64,000 nt of DNA from Chitinophagaceae bacterium. Its GTDB lineage: Bacteria > Bacteroidota > Bacteroidia > Chitinophagales > Chitinophagaceae. Below the pieces are notes generated by a model that made no database searches, was not told the origin of the DNA, and saw only the letters and a list, made by a program, of their open reading frames with translations. The translations under genes were made by a program, and so were the position numbers. The DNA is taken from contig JAFKGQ010000019.1 of assembly GCA_017307755.1 (NCBI GenBank), positions 170,334-234,333 of the forward strand, written 5' to 3'. Positions 1-8,880 of this stretch are shown piece after piece. The number at the start of each line of letters is the position of its first letter. The stretch's first letter is position 1.

Positions 1-525
1 CTATTCCTCCTATGGCGGCATGAGCTGCACTGGTTCAAATGGCTGCTGGCGGCCAGCTTCTTCACCGATGCCATCGACGGCTATCTCGCCCGTAAGTACA
101 AGGTTACCAGCATTGCCGGCGCCCGGCTGGATTCCATCGGTGACGACCTTACTGTACTGGTGGCTATCATCGGCATGCTGGTGCTCAAATGGGAATTTGT
201 CCTGCGTGAAAAAATCATTCTGCTGATACTCTGCGGACTATTTGTCATACAGCTCGTCCTTGCATTGGCGAGGTACGGCAAACAAAGCAGCTTTCATACC
301 TTGCTTGCCAAGACGGCGGCTGTGCTACAGGCAGCATTCCTGCTGCTGCTGTTCTTCCTCCCGCAGCCGCTGTATATCCTTTTTTATTGCATGGCCGTCG
401 CAACAGCCCTGGACCTGGGAGAAGAGATCATCCTGGTTCTGTTATTACCGCAATGGGAGACGGATGTCAGGGGATTATTTTGGGTGGTGCGCCGACAGCG
501 GCGCCAACGCGCTAAAAAGCAGTAA
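1..525 (+). CDS. CDP-alcohol phosphatidyltransferase family protein (5' end missing)
   Basis: This frame is open from base 1 to a TAA at 523-525, so the N-terminus lies outside the window. Codons 27-52 carry the full family signature DG-x2-AR-x8-G-x3-D-x3-D (DAIDGYLAR, then G-ARL-D-SIG-D), whose aspartates bind the metal and the CDP-alcohol. Several hydrophobic membrane segments follow, and the protein ends in a basic, Arg/Lys-rich tail. Family members transfer a phosphatidyl group to an alcohol such as glycerol-3-phosphate, serine or inositol at the inner membrane; which alcohol is used here cannot be told. It converges with the kinase gene ending at 528, with only 2 bases between the stops. 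Confidence 0.85.
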   Translation, partial: LFLLWRHELHWFKWLLAASFFTDAIDGYLARKYKVTSIAGARLDSIGDDLTVLVAIIGMLVLKWEFVLREKIILLILCGLFVIQLVLALARYGKQSSFHTLLAKTAAVLQAAFLLLLFFLPQPLYILFYCMAVATALDLGEEIILVLLLPQWETDVRGLFWVVRRQRRQRAKKQ

Positions 526-527
526 TA

Positions 528-1568
528 TCATCGTAGTTGTCGTAAATATCCATTCATCAGGCGCAGGTATTTACCGGCCTCCGCCAGCGCGGCCCTCTTT
601 TCCCCCTCCGTCCCCGCGCTACGAGCCCTTAAACTATTGACCTTCGCTCTGACATTGGCCCTGTAGCTCTTGTAATAGACAAACAACCGCTCATCTTCCA
701 CTGTCTCCAGCGCAGGGAAATGAGCCTGGTAGGCCTTTACAAATGTTCGCGCCAGGTCTTCCCTTCCAAAGGCATCCAGGTCCATGCACAAAAAAGCGTT
801 CTCATTCAAAACGTCTATTTGCCGGAGATCGTCGCTGAATTCGATACAGTCGAAGGGTTGCGGTGTCTCCAGCAGAAAGATATTCCGCGCATGCAGATCG
901 CCATGACAATCCCGGGTATATCCCTGCGCAATCCTTTCCTTCACCCTTTTGCAATGCGCCTCCGAGAAGGTATCCGAGATCCCGATGGCCTCACGGATCG
1001 ACGAGCCGGCCCCCAGAAATTCCTCCTCCGACCTCAGGTCCGCAAACTTGCCCGGTATATCCCGGGGGTCCTTATGACGTATTATATCCGCGGTCTTATG
1101 AAAGGCGGCGATCCTTCCCGCCAGCATTTCCATATCCGCATGCGTCACCTCCCCTGCTTTCAACAGCTTGTCCATTCTCCGGCCGTCCTCCATCCGGCGC
1201 ATATGTACGGCGTAGTCGATCACCTCTTGTATGTCGCAGCCGCCCCCCTCTTGTGAACCGTAGTCCATCACCTCTCCCGGCCCATAGCCGATGGATATCT
1301 TTTCCGGGCCGTCGACCACAGGCAGGACATCCAGGTAAATGCCCTCCGTCAGCCGGCGGTTGAGCGCAAGCTCCTTCTCGCAATAAAATTTTCGCTGCTC
1401 CAACGTTGAAAAATCCAGGAAATGAAGATGGAGGGGCTTCTTGATCTTGTACACATCGCCGCCGGCCAGGATCACCCAGGATATGTGCGTCTCCGTCACC
1501 GATGTCCGTTCGCCGCCCTCCGACGACCTGAAGGTGGACAAAAGCTTATCTACCTGTTCACTTGTCAT
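528..1568 (-). CDS. Aminoglycoside-phosphotransferase-like kinase (COG2187 family)
   Basis: The protein has an APH/protein-kinase-like fold. A conserved N-terminal stretch (HISWVILAGGDVYKIKKP, a COG2187-type lysine region) is followed by the catalytic loop HGDLHARNIFL and then by FDCIEFSD, which supplies the metal-binding aspartate. The true substrate is unknown, and this family is not a drug-resistance enzyme. I chose ATG 1568 (MTSEQVDK) over an upstream start at 1601 because it reduces the overlap with the preceding AAA kinase gene to 11 nt. The two genes are probably translationally coupled. In many bacteria these domains form one protein; M. tuberculosis Rv2004c, a DosR-regulon member, is an example as I recall. 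Expression probably comes from the tandem operator at 2111-2144. Confidence 0.82.
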   Translation of the reverse strand: MTSEQVDKLLSTFRSSEGGERTSVTETHISWVILAGGDVYKIKKPLHLHFLDFSTLEQRKFYCEKELALNRRLTEGIYLDVLPVVDGPEKISIGYGPGEVMDYGSQEGGGCDIQEVIDYAVHMRRMEDGRRMDKLLKAGEVTHADMEMLAGRIAAFHKTADIIRHKDPRDIPGKFADLRSEEEFLGAGSSIREAIGISDTFSEAHCKRVKERIAQGYTRDCHGDLHARNIFLLETPQPFDCIEFSDDLRQIDVLNENAFLCMDLDAFGREDLARTFVKAYQAHFPALETVEDERLFVYYKSYRANVRAKVNSLRARSAGTEGEKRAALAEAGKYLRLMNGYLRQLR

Positions 1569-2061
1569 ACATTCCATGTTGAAGATACTCCAGGGCTTCA
1601 TCCAGCATGCTGTCGATGTTCTCGTCGGTGGACCTCAGCACCAGGTGCTCATCCTCTAAGGGTTCCCACTCCTCCCTGATCTCCCGGTAAACCTCGAAAT
1701 TCGCATCGCTGTCCTCCCTCGGTCTTTTCAATCGCTCTCTTATCAGTTCTTCGTCGGCCACCACCTCGATAAAAGCCGTCTCGCCCAGCTCCTGCAAAGC
1801 CTGTGTAAATTTGTCCCTTATGCTCCGGGTATAAAAGGTAGCATCCAATACCACCTGTCTCCGGTCCGTCACCGACCGCTCAGCCAGCCGTAGCATTTCG
1901 TCATATACCATCAGTTTTTCCTCGTCCGTATAATGGAGGTCCGACAGCAATTCCTTCCGGATGCGGTCACTATTGATATACACAGCCTCCGTCAATTCCG
2001 CCAGCCGGACGGCAAAATAACTTTTGCCGCTGCCGGGCAACCCCATGACCAATACGACCAT
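1558..2061 (-). CDS. AAA-family P-loop kinase (COG0645)
   Basis: This 167-residue P-loop protein starts MVVLVMGLPGSGKSYFA, with the Walker A motif GLPGSGKS at residues 8-15. It fits the COG0645 predicted kinases that are normally linked to the APH-like domain encoded just downstream. A later basic stretch (RERLKRPRED) is typical of a small-kinase lid region. It is the first gene of a two-gene minus-strand operon and diverges from the site-2 protease at 2192. A -7 element (TATCTTCA on the minus strand, 2080-2087) lies 33 bp from the centre of the operator at 2111-2122, giving a predicted leader of about 14 nt. The substrate is unknown. Confidence 0.82.
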   Translation of the reverse strand: MVVLVMGLPGSGKSYFAVRLAELTEAVYINSDRIRKELLSDLHYTDEEKLMVYDEMLRLAERSVTDRRQVVLDATFYTRSIRDKFTQALQELGETAFIEVVADEELIRERLKRPREDSDANFEVYREIREEWEPLEDEHLVLRSTDENIDSMLDEALEYLQHGMYDK

Positions 2062-2110
2062 GATCTGAATAATTTACAATGAAGATATAGGAATGCTTAC
2101 TGCAATTTTA

Positions 2111-2144
2111 TGACCAGGCTCAAAACCCCGGGTGAGCAGGATCA
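2111..2144. promoter_or_regulatory. Tandem TGA-N6-TCA operator A (divergent AAA kinase / site-2 protease)
   Basis: TGACCAGGCTCA (2111-2122) and TGAGCAGGATCA (2133-2144) are both perfect TGA-N6-TCA sites exactly 22 bp apart. The pair sits almost midway between the divergent start codons, 49 bp from 2061 and 47 bp from 2192. -7-like elements lie 33 bp from each proximal site centre: TACCTTGA at 2168-2175 on plus and TATCTTCA at 2080-2087 on minus. This is the class II position of a CRP/FNR-type activator. Confidence 0.85.
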
Positions 2145-2191
2145 TATAAACTTGTAATAGCAAAAGATACCTTGAATAAAAATCATTGGTC

Positions 2192-3316
2192 ATGAAAGGG
2201 TCTTTTAAAATAGTAAGCACCCGTGGCATCCATTTATGGATCCACTGGACTTTTTTGCTGCTGGTGGGATGGGTGATCCTTGCAACCATCCGGTATGCCG
2301 GCGACACCCGGCAAATAGCCTGGTCCGTATTTTTTATCGTCGCGGCCGTCGCCTGCGTAACTTTGCACGAATTCGGCCATGCCTTCGTAGCCTACCTTTT
2401 CGGCATACGGGCGAAGGATATTATATTGCTGCCGGTCGGCGGCACGGCAAGTATTGAAAAATTCCCGGACAACCCGGTCCAGGAGTTGGCCATCAGCCTG
2501 GCCGGCCCCCTGATGAACGTGATCATCGCCCTGCTGTTATGGTGGTCTGCCACACCGCACGCTCCGTTCTGGGCAATACCGGAAAATATAAACGAGCTGC
2601 CCGGTCGTGGCTTACTGTATATCCTTCGGATAGGGAACATCGGGCTGGCCCTCTTCAACCTCATCCCGGCCTTCCCCATGGACGGAGGCCGGATCTTACG
2701 CGCCCTGCTGGGCTTCCGGTTCAATTACATAAGGGCCACCGCCATTGCAGGCGTCTTCAGTAAGGTCCTTGCCATGGTCTTTATCGCACTGGGAGTGATG
2801 CTGTTCAGCCTCCTGCTTGCCGTCATTGGGTTCTTTATCCTGCTTTCCGCCGGTACGGAGGAATACTATCTGCGTCTAAGGTCCCTTGTAAAAGGCGTCA
2901 GGCTGAACGAGGTCCTGATGTACGACTTCACAAGCCTCCAGATGGACATGACGGTACAGGAGGCCGCGCAGCTATTGATCAATAATCACAACAAATATTT
3001 CATCCTGATGGAGGGCGAACAACCCGCCGGTACATTGAACAGGCTGGAGATCATAAAGGCTATCGCGGAAATGAAGTATACCCAGCCGTTGCGCAACCTC
3101 GTAAAAGGAGAGCTGGAATGCCTGGATGGGACACAGGAGGTGGCGGCCGTGCTGGAAAAACTGGCAAGGGACGAAGACCAGGCTTTCCCGGTGATGAACG
3201 AGGGAGTATTCGCCGGTATCGTCAACCTCAACTATGTCATCGAATACCTGCTGCTGCATAACAGCGGCACGAGGGAATATAGCAGGCTCAAATCCCTGGC
3301 AGGGCTATTGCGATAA
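2192..3316 (+). CDS. Site-2 protease family (M50) membrane metalloprotease with CBS pair
   Basis: This is an intramembrane zinc protease. HEFGH at about residues 59-63 supplies two zinc ligands and the catalytic glutamate, and FPMDGGR around residue 164 supplies the third ligand (aspartate). About six hydrophobic segments fill residues 15-225. A C-terminal region (roughly 235-365) resembles a CBS pair, which often senses adenylate. A TTG six bases upstream is possible, but ATG 2192 fits the predicted transcription start (about 2180). It is followed after 19 bp by a universal stress protein in the same orientation. The same S2P-CBS architecture occurs as Rv2625c (Rip3) in the mycobacterial dormancy regulon, from memory. 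The protease substrate is unknown. Confidence 0.88.
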   Translation: MKGSFKIVSTRGIHLWIHWTFLLLVGWVILATIRYAGDTRQIAWSVFFIVAAVACVTLHEFGHAFVAYLFGIRAKDIILLPVGGTASIEKFPDNPVQELAISLAGPLMNVIIALLLWWSATPHAPFWAIPENINELPGRGLLYILRIGNIGLALFNLIPAFPMDGGRILRALLGFRFNYIRATAIAGVFSKVLAMVFIALGVMLFSLLLAVIGFFILLSAGTEEYYLRLRSLVKGVRLNEVLMYDFTSLQMDMTVQEAAQLLINNHNKYFILMEGEQPAGTLNRLEIIKAIAEMKYTQPLRNLVKGELECLDGTQEVAAVLEKLARDEDQAFPVMNEGVFAGIVNLNYVIEYLLLHNSGTREYSRLKSLAGLLR

Positions 3317-3335
3317 CTACAAAAAAACATACATT

Positions 3336-4184
3336 ATGAAAAAAATACTGGTCCCCACCGACTTCTCGACCTGCGCAGCCAATGCGATGGATTTTGCGAT
3401 CCAAACGGCAAAGATTATTCAGGCCGAGATCACCTTGCTGCACGCCTTCGATCTTCCGGGCTCGATGTACACCGACTATCTGGGTGTCAACAAAGAGTTC
3501 AGACAGATCCAATGGAATGAAGATGCCCAAAGGCTGACAGCGATGAAAGAGAGCATAGGACAGATGTATGACATCGAGGTCGAAACCAGGCTCGTCGCGG
3601 CCCCATTGAAGATCGCCATCGACGAAATATCGAAATCGGAAGAATACGATCTCATCATTATGGGCACGCTGGGCGCCGGCGGATTGAAAGAGAAAATATG
3701 GGGGAGCAATACGGCTGACGTAATAGCCCTGAGGAGCATCCCCGTCCTGGCCATTCCGTACGACTACAAGTGGAAGAAACCGGAAAAGTTCCTGCTGGCT
3801 ACGGGTAATTTTGAAAAAGAGCCGGCCACCCTCGACAATATCTTCGAACTGGCTGGTTTGTTTTTGGCGCATGTGGACGTCGCGGTCTTTACAGACGAGC
3901 ATGATGAGCCGGCAACGTTCATCGATCATGCCCATAATGCCCCTTACTATGGAGAAATTCTCGCAAAAAAATATAACGAACAGGGACTCCACACAGTCCA
4001 GCTTTTCGGCAAACACCTGGAAAAGTCGCTGCAGGAGTATATCGACGATAACAACATCGATGTCCTGGCCATGATCACCTATAAAAGGGGGTTCTGGGAC
4101 AGGCTCTTCCATCCCAGCTATACAAAAAGGATGAGCTATCATACCAAAGTGCCCTTACTGGCGGTACCGGCGGATGAAAAATAG
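3336..4184 (+). CDS. Universal stress protein, two tandem UspA domains
   Basis: The protein is 282 residues, about twice a single UspA domain (140 residues each). The start ATG 3336 (MKKILVPTDFS) is the standard beginning of the fold. Domain 1 keeps the nucleotide-binding motif G-x2-G-x9-G-S as GTLG...GS in GTLGAGGLKEKIWGS. Domain 2 has lost it, so one functional ATP site per chain is likely. It lies 19 bp after the site-2 protease gene and is presumably co-transcribed from operator A. Universal stress proteins accumulate in starvation or hypoxia. The exact role here is not known. Confidence 0.9.
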   Translation: MKKILVPTDFSTCAANAMDFAIQTAKIIQAEITLLHAFDLPGSMYTDYLGVNKEFRQIQWNEDAQRLTAMKESIGQMYDIEVETRLVAAPLKIAIDEISKSEEYDLIIMGTLGAGGLKEKIWGSNTADVIALRSIPVLAIPYDYKWKKPEKFLLATGNFEKEPATLDNIFELAGLFLAHVDVAVFTDEHDEPATFIDHAHNAPYYGEILAKKYNEQGLHTVQLFGKHLEKSLQEYIDDNNIDVLAMITYKRGFWDRLFHPSYTKRMSYHTKVPLLAVPADEK

Positions 4185-4200
4185 AAAGTGACTGTACAGT

Positions 4201-6702
4201 TCATGCAGAGCCGTGGGCTACATGTAGGTACTTGTATACCTCAAACCACCCGACGCTGACCATGCTGACACCAATTACGACAAGGGCATGCGCCGCAAAA
4301 ATATCCGTCAGTCCAAAAAGCTCACGTGCAAAAGGGACAAAATAGACGCAACAAATAAATAGTATGGATATGACAAGGACAGGCACTGCCAGGGAATTGG
4401 GGTACCTGGAAGTAGTCTTCAATGTCTCCCTGAACGACCTTCCCATAAATGTCAGCAGGATATTATTTATCACAAGCGTAAGAAATACAATGGTCCTGGT
4501 ATACGCAACCGTATAGCCTTCCCGCATAAAAAAATAATACAGGGCCAGCAGACCGCAGGTTGTCGATATACCCAAGGCAAGCGTGACAGGTAGCTCGCGG
4601 CCCTGGAACAGGCTTGCGCCCGCCGGCTTTCCGGCAGGCTGCATAATATCTTTTTCCATAGGCTCCCGTTCATAAAAGATAGAGCAGGTAGGCCCCATGA
4701 TCAACTCAAGGAAAATGATATGAATGGGTAAAAAAATGGTGGGATAGCTCCAGCCTAGTAACAGGGGAAGACTCGCAGTCAGGATGATCGGTATATGTAT
4801 CGTCACAAGATACCGGATGGCTTTGCCGAGGTTGCTGCGAATCGTACGCCCCAATTGAATAGCCTCTGTTATCCGCTCCAGGTTGTCGTCCGAAATGATA
4901 AGATCGGCTGCTTCCCTGGCCAGTTCAGTGCCTTTCTTTCCCATCGCCATGCCTACATGAGCGCTACGGAGCGCAGGCCCGTCATTAACGCCATCACCGC
5001 TCATAACCACTATTTCTCCGCCCGCCTTAAGGGCGTCTATGACCCGGGTTTTTGCGTCGGGGAACATACGGGCATAAATGTGCGTACCACGCACCCGCAC
5101 TGCCAGGTCCTGGGAAGAAAGCGCCATTACCTCCTCCCCTGTCAACAACGACAAATCCCCGTCCATACCCGCCTGACGGGCAACGTTCATTACGGTGCCG
5201 GGATAGTCCCCGGAAAGGATCTTGATAGTAATACCGGCGTTGCGCCACTGTCCAAAGACCTTTCTCAGGTTGCTCTTAGGAGGATCAAATATGGCAATCA
5301 GTCCCTCGAATGTCCAGTCGAACCCATCCTGATCCGCAGGATAGCTGCCCTGGTGTACAGCCGAACAGACGCCTAACACCCGGTAGCCCAAGGCCCCGAA
5401 TGCATCCGCCCTGGACTGCCATTTCAACCTCTCTGTCCCCGCCATCCTGCAAACTCTCAAGACCCGTTCAGACGCCCCCTTCGCAGCGACAACCCTACCG
5501 GCAGGACCTTCATAGACATGCGTCATCATAGGCGGCCGGCCGCTCACAGGATATTCATGCACCATCCGGAATGACCGGTGATCATGGTCGCCAGGATGTA
5601 TACCAAATGCTTCTGCAATAGCTATTTCCATGGCATCAAAAGGTTCGGACTCACAAGCCAGACGGGCGAACCACAGTGCCCGGCTCTCCGTGAAAGGTTT
5701 TCCCTCTTCCCATTCTACCTGTAACCCCGTGGACGCATCATATACGCTCCTCACCTGCATCCTGTTCTCCGTCAGGGTACCAGTCTTGTCCAGACAAATG
5801 ACGCTGACAGCGCCCAGGTTTTCTACGATACGTGGATGCCGCACGATAATCCCTTTTGTCGCCATGCGATAAGCACCCAGGGCCATAAAGGAAGAGAAGG
5901 CCACCGGGATCTCTTCAGGTATGGCCGACATGGCCAGGGTGAGGCCCGTCAATAGACTCAGGGTGAGGTCACTGGTATGTAAATACTTCACGAGCCACGC
6001 CAGAAAAAAACCGGATAAGCCAAAGATGGTCATCGCCTTTACAAAGCGGGCAATCCAGGCTTGCAACTGCGTACGCGGCGCCCGGACGTTTTCCACAGAC
6101 TTGCCCAGGCGCCCCAAGACAGTATCATTGCCAGTACCGGTGACCTTGGCATAACACTTGCCCGAATTAACCGTGGTCCCCTGAAAGAGCGTATCATGTT
6201 CAGGCACGACGTCCTTATCCACAGGAATGGCCTCTCCCGTCACCAGCGACTCGTTTACACTAAGGTCATTGGCTTTAAGTACACGGGCGTCCGCCGGCAC
6301 AAGCTCCCCCTCCTCCAACAGGATGATGTCACCAGGAACGAGCTCTTCAGCCGGTACCTTACCGGATATACCATCCCGGATAACAGTCGCGTGTGGGGCC
6401 ATATACTTACGGAGGGCCTCCAACGCACGGGCAGACCGAAGCTCCTGGACGACAGATATCGCTGCCACCGCCCCCATCGCCGCCAGCATCAACAACCCCT
6501 GCCCCGTCTCTCCCAATATAAAGTACAACAGACAGGCCAAGCATAGAAGCAGGAACATCGGTTCCTTTACGACTTCGACAAAAATATCTATCCATCCTCT
6601 TCGGCTGGACGTCCGCAGGATATTTTTACCATACAGGCCCTGCAGACGGGAGGCTTCTTCTTTGGAAAGCCCCTGTAATATGTCTTCTGAAACATTCATC
6701 AT
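4201..6702 (-). CDS. Cation-translocating P-type ATPase (P2/CtpF-like)
   Basis: The protein is 833 residues with the full P-type core: an N-terminal cation-ATPase segment, the actuator TGEAIPVDK, the phosphorylation motif DKTGTLT, the hinge GDGVNDGPAL and a C-terminal membrane bundle. The transmembrane-4 motif is PEEIP, a variant of the PEGLP of Ca2+-ATPases. There is no CPC motif and no metal-binding N-domain, so it is not a heavy-metal pump. Ca2+ or another light cation is likely. Two consecutive ATG codons (6702 and 6699) can start it; the predicted transcription start is about 6703, so the message may be nearly leaderless. It diverges from a universal stress protein over operator B and resembles mycobacterial CtpF in both type and context. 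Confidence 0.9.
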   Translation of the reverse strand: MMNVSEDILQGLSKEEASRLQGLYGKNILRTSSRRGWIDIFVEVVKEPMFLLLCLACLLYFILGETGQGLLMLAAMGAVAAISVVQELRSARALEALRKYMAPHATVIRDGISGKVPAEELVPGDIILLEEGELVPADARVLKANDLSVNESLVTGEAIPVDKDVVPEHDTLFQGTTVNSGKCYAKVTGTGNDTVLGRLGKSVENVRAPRTQLQAWIARFVKAMTIFGLSGFFLAWLVKYLHTSDLTLSLLTGLTLAMSAIPEEIPVAFSSFMALGAYRMATKGIIVRHPRIVENLGAVSVICLDKTGTLTENRMQVRSVYDASTGLQVEWEEGKPFTESRALWFARLACESEPFDAMEIAIAEAFGIHPGDHDHRSFRMVHEYPVSGRPPMMTHVYEGPAGRVVAAKGASERVLRVCRMAGTERLKWQSRADAFGALGYRVLGVCSAVHQGSYPADQDGFDWTFEGLIAIFDPPKSNLRKVFGQWRNAGITIKILSGDYPGTVMNVARQAGMDGDLSLLTGEEVMALSSQDLAVRVRGTHIYARMFPDAKTRVIDALKAGGEIVVMSGDGVNDGPALRSAHVGMAMGKKGTELAREAADLIISDDNLERITEAIQLGRTIRSNLGKAIRYLVTIHIPIILTASLPLLLGWSYPTIFLPIHIIFLELIMGPTCSIFYEREPMEKDIMQPAGKPAGASLFQGRELPVTLALGISTTCGLLALYYFFMREGYTVAYTRTIVFLTLVINNILLTFMGRSFRETLKTTSRYPNSLAVPVLVISILFICCVYFVPFARELFGLTDIFAAHALVVIGVSMVSVGWFEVYKYLHVAHGSA

Positions 6703-6738
6703 TCTATTAAAATTATCGCAGGACAGTCTGGCCGCGGG

Positions 6739-6772
6739 TGAGGCTTGTCATACCATATCCTGATACATATCA
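6739..6772. promoter_or_regulatory. Tandem TGA-N6-TCA operator B (divergent P-type ATPase / USP)
   Basis: TGAGGCTTGTCA (6739-6750) and TGATACATATCA (6761-6772) are both perfect and 22 bp apart. A -7 element TAATTTTA occurs on both sides: 6796-6803 on plus, and 6708-6715 read on minus. Each is exactly 33 bp from the nearest site centre. The regulatory unit is therefore nearly mirror-symmetric and can drive both genes. Confidence 0.87.
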
Positions 6773-6819
6773 TGACGCTTCACTTATCTGATATATAATT
6801 TTAGACAAATAGTCTTTAT

Positions 6820-7665
6820 ATGCAACATATACTGGTGCCTACGGATCTGAGCCGGGATGCCCGTCCGGGTATGCGCTTTGCAATACAATGGTCCACACAA
6901 CAAAAAGTAAAATTGGTGTTCGCCCATGTTTTATACGTCCCCCGGCTTACCCGGTGGAATGACACGCAATACAACAAATTTGCCGCATCCGAAAGAGTAA
7001 GATACAAACACAAACTGGAAAAGGCAGTGACGGACATATACGCCCGAATGGCGGTGAAGGGTGGTCATTACGAATGCCGGGTCATCGAGGGCGCTATCAC
7101 CGAGCCGACTTTGCTGGATTATTGCCGTCATCATCCGGAGATCGATCTTGTGTGTATGGGTACGCATGGAGCGGCCGGCATCAAAAAATTGTTCGGCACA
7201 CGCGCAGGCAATATGGTGTCTGGGTCAGGCATACCGGTGGTCGTCGTTCCCAAAAGCTACCGGGTCCGACCGGTGACAAGCGTCCTTTATGCTACAGACC
7301 TTTTGCATTATGAGGAGGAATTAAAGCAAGTAACGGACCTGGCCGCCAAATTCAAATCTTCTCTGGATATTCTGCATCTGCTCGTAGCCGACACACAAGT
7401 GCCTCACAGGAATATCTTTCAGAAAGTGCTCGCAAAAGAGTTCCATTATCCTATACGCGTTCATTTACCGGAACGGGATGAAACCAGGTCGATAGCTGCC
7501 AATCTGCGCCGGCAGATACAAGCGTTGAAACCTTCGCTGGCGGTGCTGTTCACCGACCAGGGGCACACTATCTTCGAAAAGATCTTTCTTTCCAGCACCG
7601 CGGAAAAAGTGGCCTTCAGCACGCCTGTTCCCCTGATGGTATACCCTAAAAAAAAGGAGCCATGA
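6820..7665 (+). CDS. Universal stress protein, two tandem UspA domains
   Basis: This 281-residue protein starts MQHILVPTDLSRDARPG and has two UspA-like halves. Domain 1 carries GTHGAAGIKKLFGT, a nucleotide motif one residue shorter than the usual G-x2-G-x9-G-S/T, so ATP binding is uncertain. Domain 2 lacks the motif. A single gene ending in a bidirectional terminator, it diverges from the P-type ATPase and is under operator B, with a predicted leader of about 12 nt. Its pairing with the ATPase gene in one divergent unit suggests both are switched on together in low oxygen or stationary phase. Confidence 0.9.
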   Translation: MQHILVPTDLSRDARPGMRFAIQWSTQQKVKLVFAHVLYVPRLTRWNDTQYNKFAASERVRYKHKLEKAVTDIYARMAVKGGHYECRVIEGAITEPTLLDYCRHHPEIDLVCMGTHGAAGIKKLFGTRAGNMVSGSGIPVVVVPKSYRVRPVTSVLYATDLLHYEEELKQVTDLAAKFKSSLDILHLLVADTQVPHRNIFQKVLAKEFHYPIRVHLPERDETRSIAANLRRQIQALKPSLAVLFTDQGHTIFEKIFLSSTAEKVAFSTPVPLMVYPKKKEP

Positions 7666-7682
7666 TGATCATGGCCCCTTTT
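7647..7682. terminator. Bidirectional intrinsic terminator
   Basis: An A-run is followed by GGAGCCATGATGATCATGGC, then CCCC and TTTT. The GCCATGAT/ATCATGGC arms pair, extended by G-C pairs. The flanking A-tract and T-tract let it end both the plus-strand USP gene (whose stop it overlaps) and the minus-strand baeRF gene. Confidence 0.75.
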
Positions 7683-7703
7683 CCGAACCTTACCGTATGC
7701 GCT

Positions 7704-8798
7704 CTAATAGTACCGGACGAGTGCAATGTGATCATATTCTTTCAATACGCCATTCTCCACAAACTCCACATCTCCCCCTCCGGCCAGCACTTTTTCCATG
7801 ACATCATCCACTGCATCCTTGATATAGAACGGATTATCCTCATGTGTATGCTCCCGGTAAATAGATCCCGGCTCAGGCGCCTTACGCGCGGGATAGACAA
7901 AACCTTTTTCCACCACCAGCAGGCTGCCGTTCAGACAGGAAGACGCTTTCCAGGCTTCCCGGATGCCGGCACTCAGCCTCCTTTCGTCACCCGCAGCCCT
8001 GATCCTGTTGAGCAAGGCGGTTTCCCTGACCTTATGCCAGTCTTCCAGGTACGGCTTCATCGCTTCACGGATCTCTGTCTCGGTGGCATCCAGGAAATTA
8101 CCATGTACATATCCTACAATATTTCTTTCATGACGGGTGAGCTTGCGGAAATGCCCCAACACTCTTTCAGCTCCCAGCACGAAGACAGGGAAAGGATAGG
8201 CTTTAAGGACATGGGTAAGTCCCTGATCCATATGGTAAAGAAACTTATCCAACAGGACCTCTTTATGCGCTGTCGGATCTGAGTAATTAGCCACCCTTTC
8301 CGGCGCATCATTTACATAGGCGTGTACATTGTCCGACCCGTTGGATTTGATGAGCAAAAAGGACGAGCAATTCCCCAGATACATCTTCGATCGTTCAGCA
8401 CTCAGCAACAGCACCAGGTATTGTATTGTCTGTTTCTTGGCATACACCAGGTCCCTGATCTCAAAGGATTCGTCGATAACGATCCTCTCCTCAACGGGTA
8501 TATCCAGGTAGTACACTTTCTCTATCAGCGGGCTGACAAAGATGGCCACGCTTTTTTTATGGGTATTGTAATTCAGGTTCCTGATCACCCTACGCAATTT
8601 TTCCAGCACGGGGATCGCCTTATCACGAGGATATTGCTCCATCAGGCTGGACTCGACCTTTTCCACAGCCCTCTTCAACTGGTACTCAAGGTCTTTTTTC
8701 GCGGACATAATGGGGTGAAAAGGCATGATCACAGATACTGCGGGAAGATACCCGGTACTGCTGATCAATTGCTGCTGGTCCTGGAAAACGAGGTTCAT
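7704..8798 (-). CDS. baeRF-family protein (bacterial relative of archaeo-eukaryotic release factor 1)
   Basis: The protein is 364 residues, soluble, with no signal peptide. The layout fits the baeRF families: an N-terminal region (VSVIMPFHP...), a central eRF1-like domain (KKSVAIFVSP, VYYLDIPVEERIVIDESF, LVLLLSAERSKMYLG) and a C-terminal helical/beta part (GSLLVVEKGFVYPA). I assign the family from memory of sequence style, not a search. It likely acts on ribosomes or stalled translation under stress. Its promoter carries operator pair 8846/8868 with TATCTTGC (minus, 8815-8822) exactly 33 bp from the proximal centre. M. tuberculosis Rv2629, also DosR-regulated, belongs to the same broad group as far as I recall. 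Confidence 0.75.
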   Translation of the reverse strand: MNLVFQDQQQLISSTGYLPAVSVIMPFHPIMSAKKDLEYQLKRAVEKVESSLMEQYPRDKAIPVLEKLRRVIRNLNYNTHKKSVAIFVSPLIEKVYYLDIPVEERIVIDESFEIRDLVYAKKQTIQYLVLLLSAERSKMYLGNCSSFLLIKSNGSDNVHAYVNDAPERVANYSDPTAHKEVLLDKFLYHMDQGLTHVLKAYPFPVFVLGAERVLGHFRKLTRHERNIVGYVHGNFLDATETEIREAMKPYLEDWHKVRETALLNRIRAAGDERRLSAGIREAWKASSCLNGSLLVVEKGFVYPARKAPEPGSIYREHTHEDNPFYIKDAVDDVMEKVLAGGGDVEFVENGVLKEYDHIALVRYY

Positions 8799-8845
8799 AG
8801 TTACTGTTTTTTTAGCAAGATAGCATCAGACGAAGCCGCTATCAA

Positions 8846-8879
8846 TGACTTATATCATCCTTTTGCAAGACATTGGTCA
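8846..8879. promoter_or_regulatory. Tandem TGA-N6-TCA operator C1 (for baeRF gene)
   Basis: TGACTTATATCA (8846-8857) is perfect, and AGACATTGGTCA (8868-8879) differs only at the first base; the spacing is 22 bp. The proximal site is 47 bp from the baeRF start and its centre is 33 bp from the minus-strand -7 element at 8815-8822. It directly abuts a second pair that faces hsp20. Confidence 0.8.
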
Positions 8880-8880
8880 A

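Noticed and set aside
3288..4142. Minus-strand ORF (284 codons)
   Set aside because: It is a shadow of the universal stress gene at 3336, which has a recognised fold and operon context.
4191..4200. Perfect 10-bp palindrome ACTGTACAGT between convergent genes
   Set aside because: It lies between two gene ends with no T-run and is too short to call a terminator or operator.
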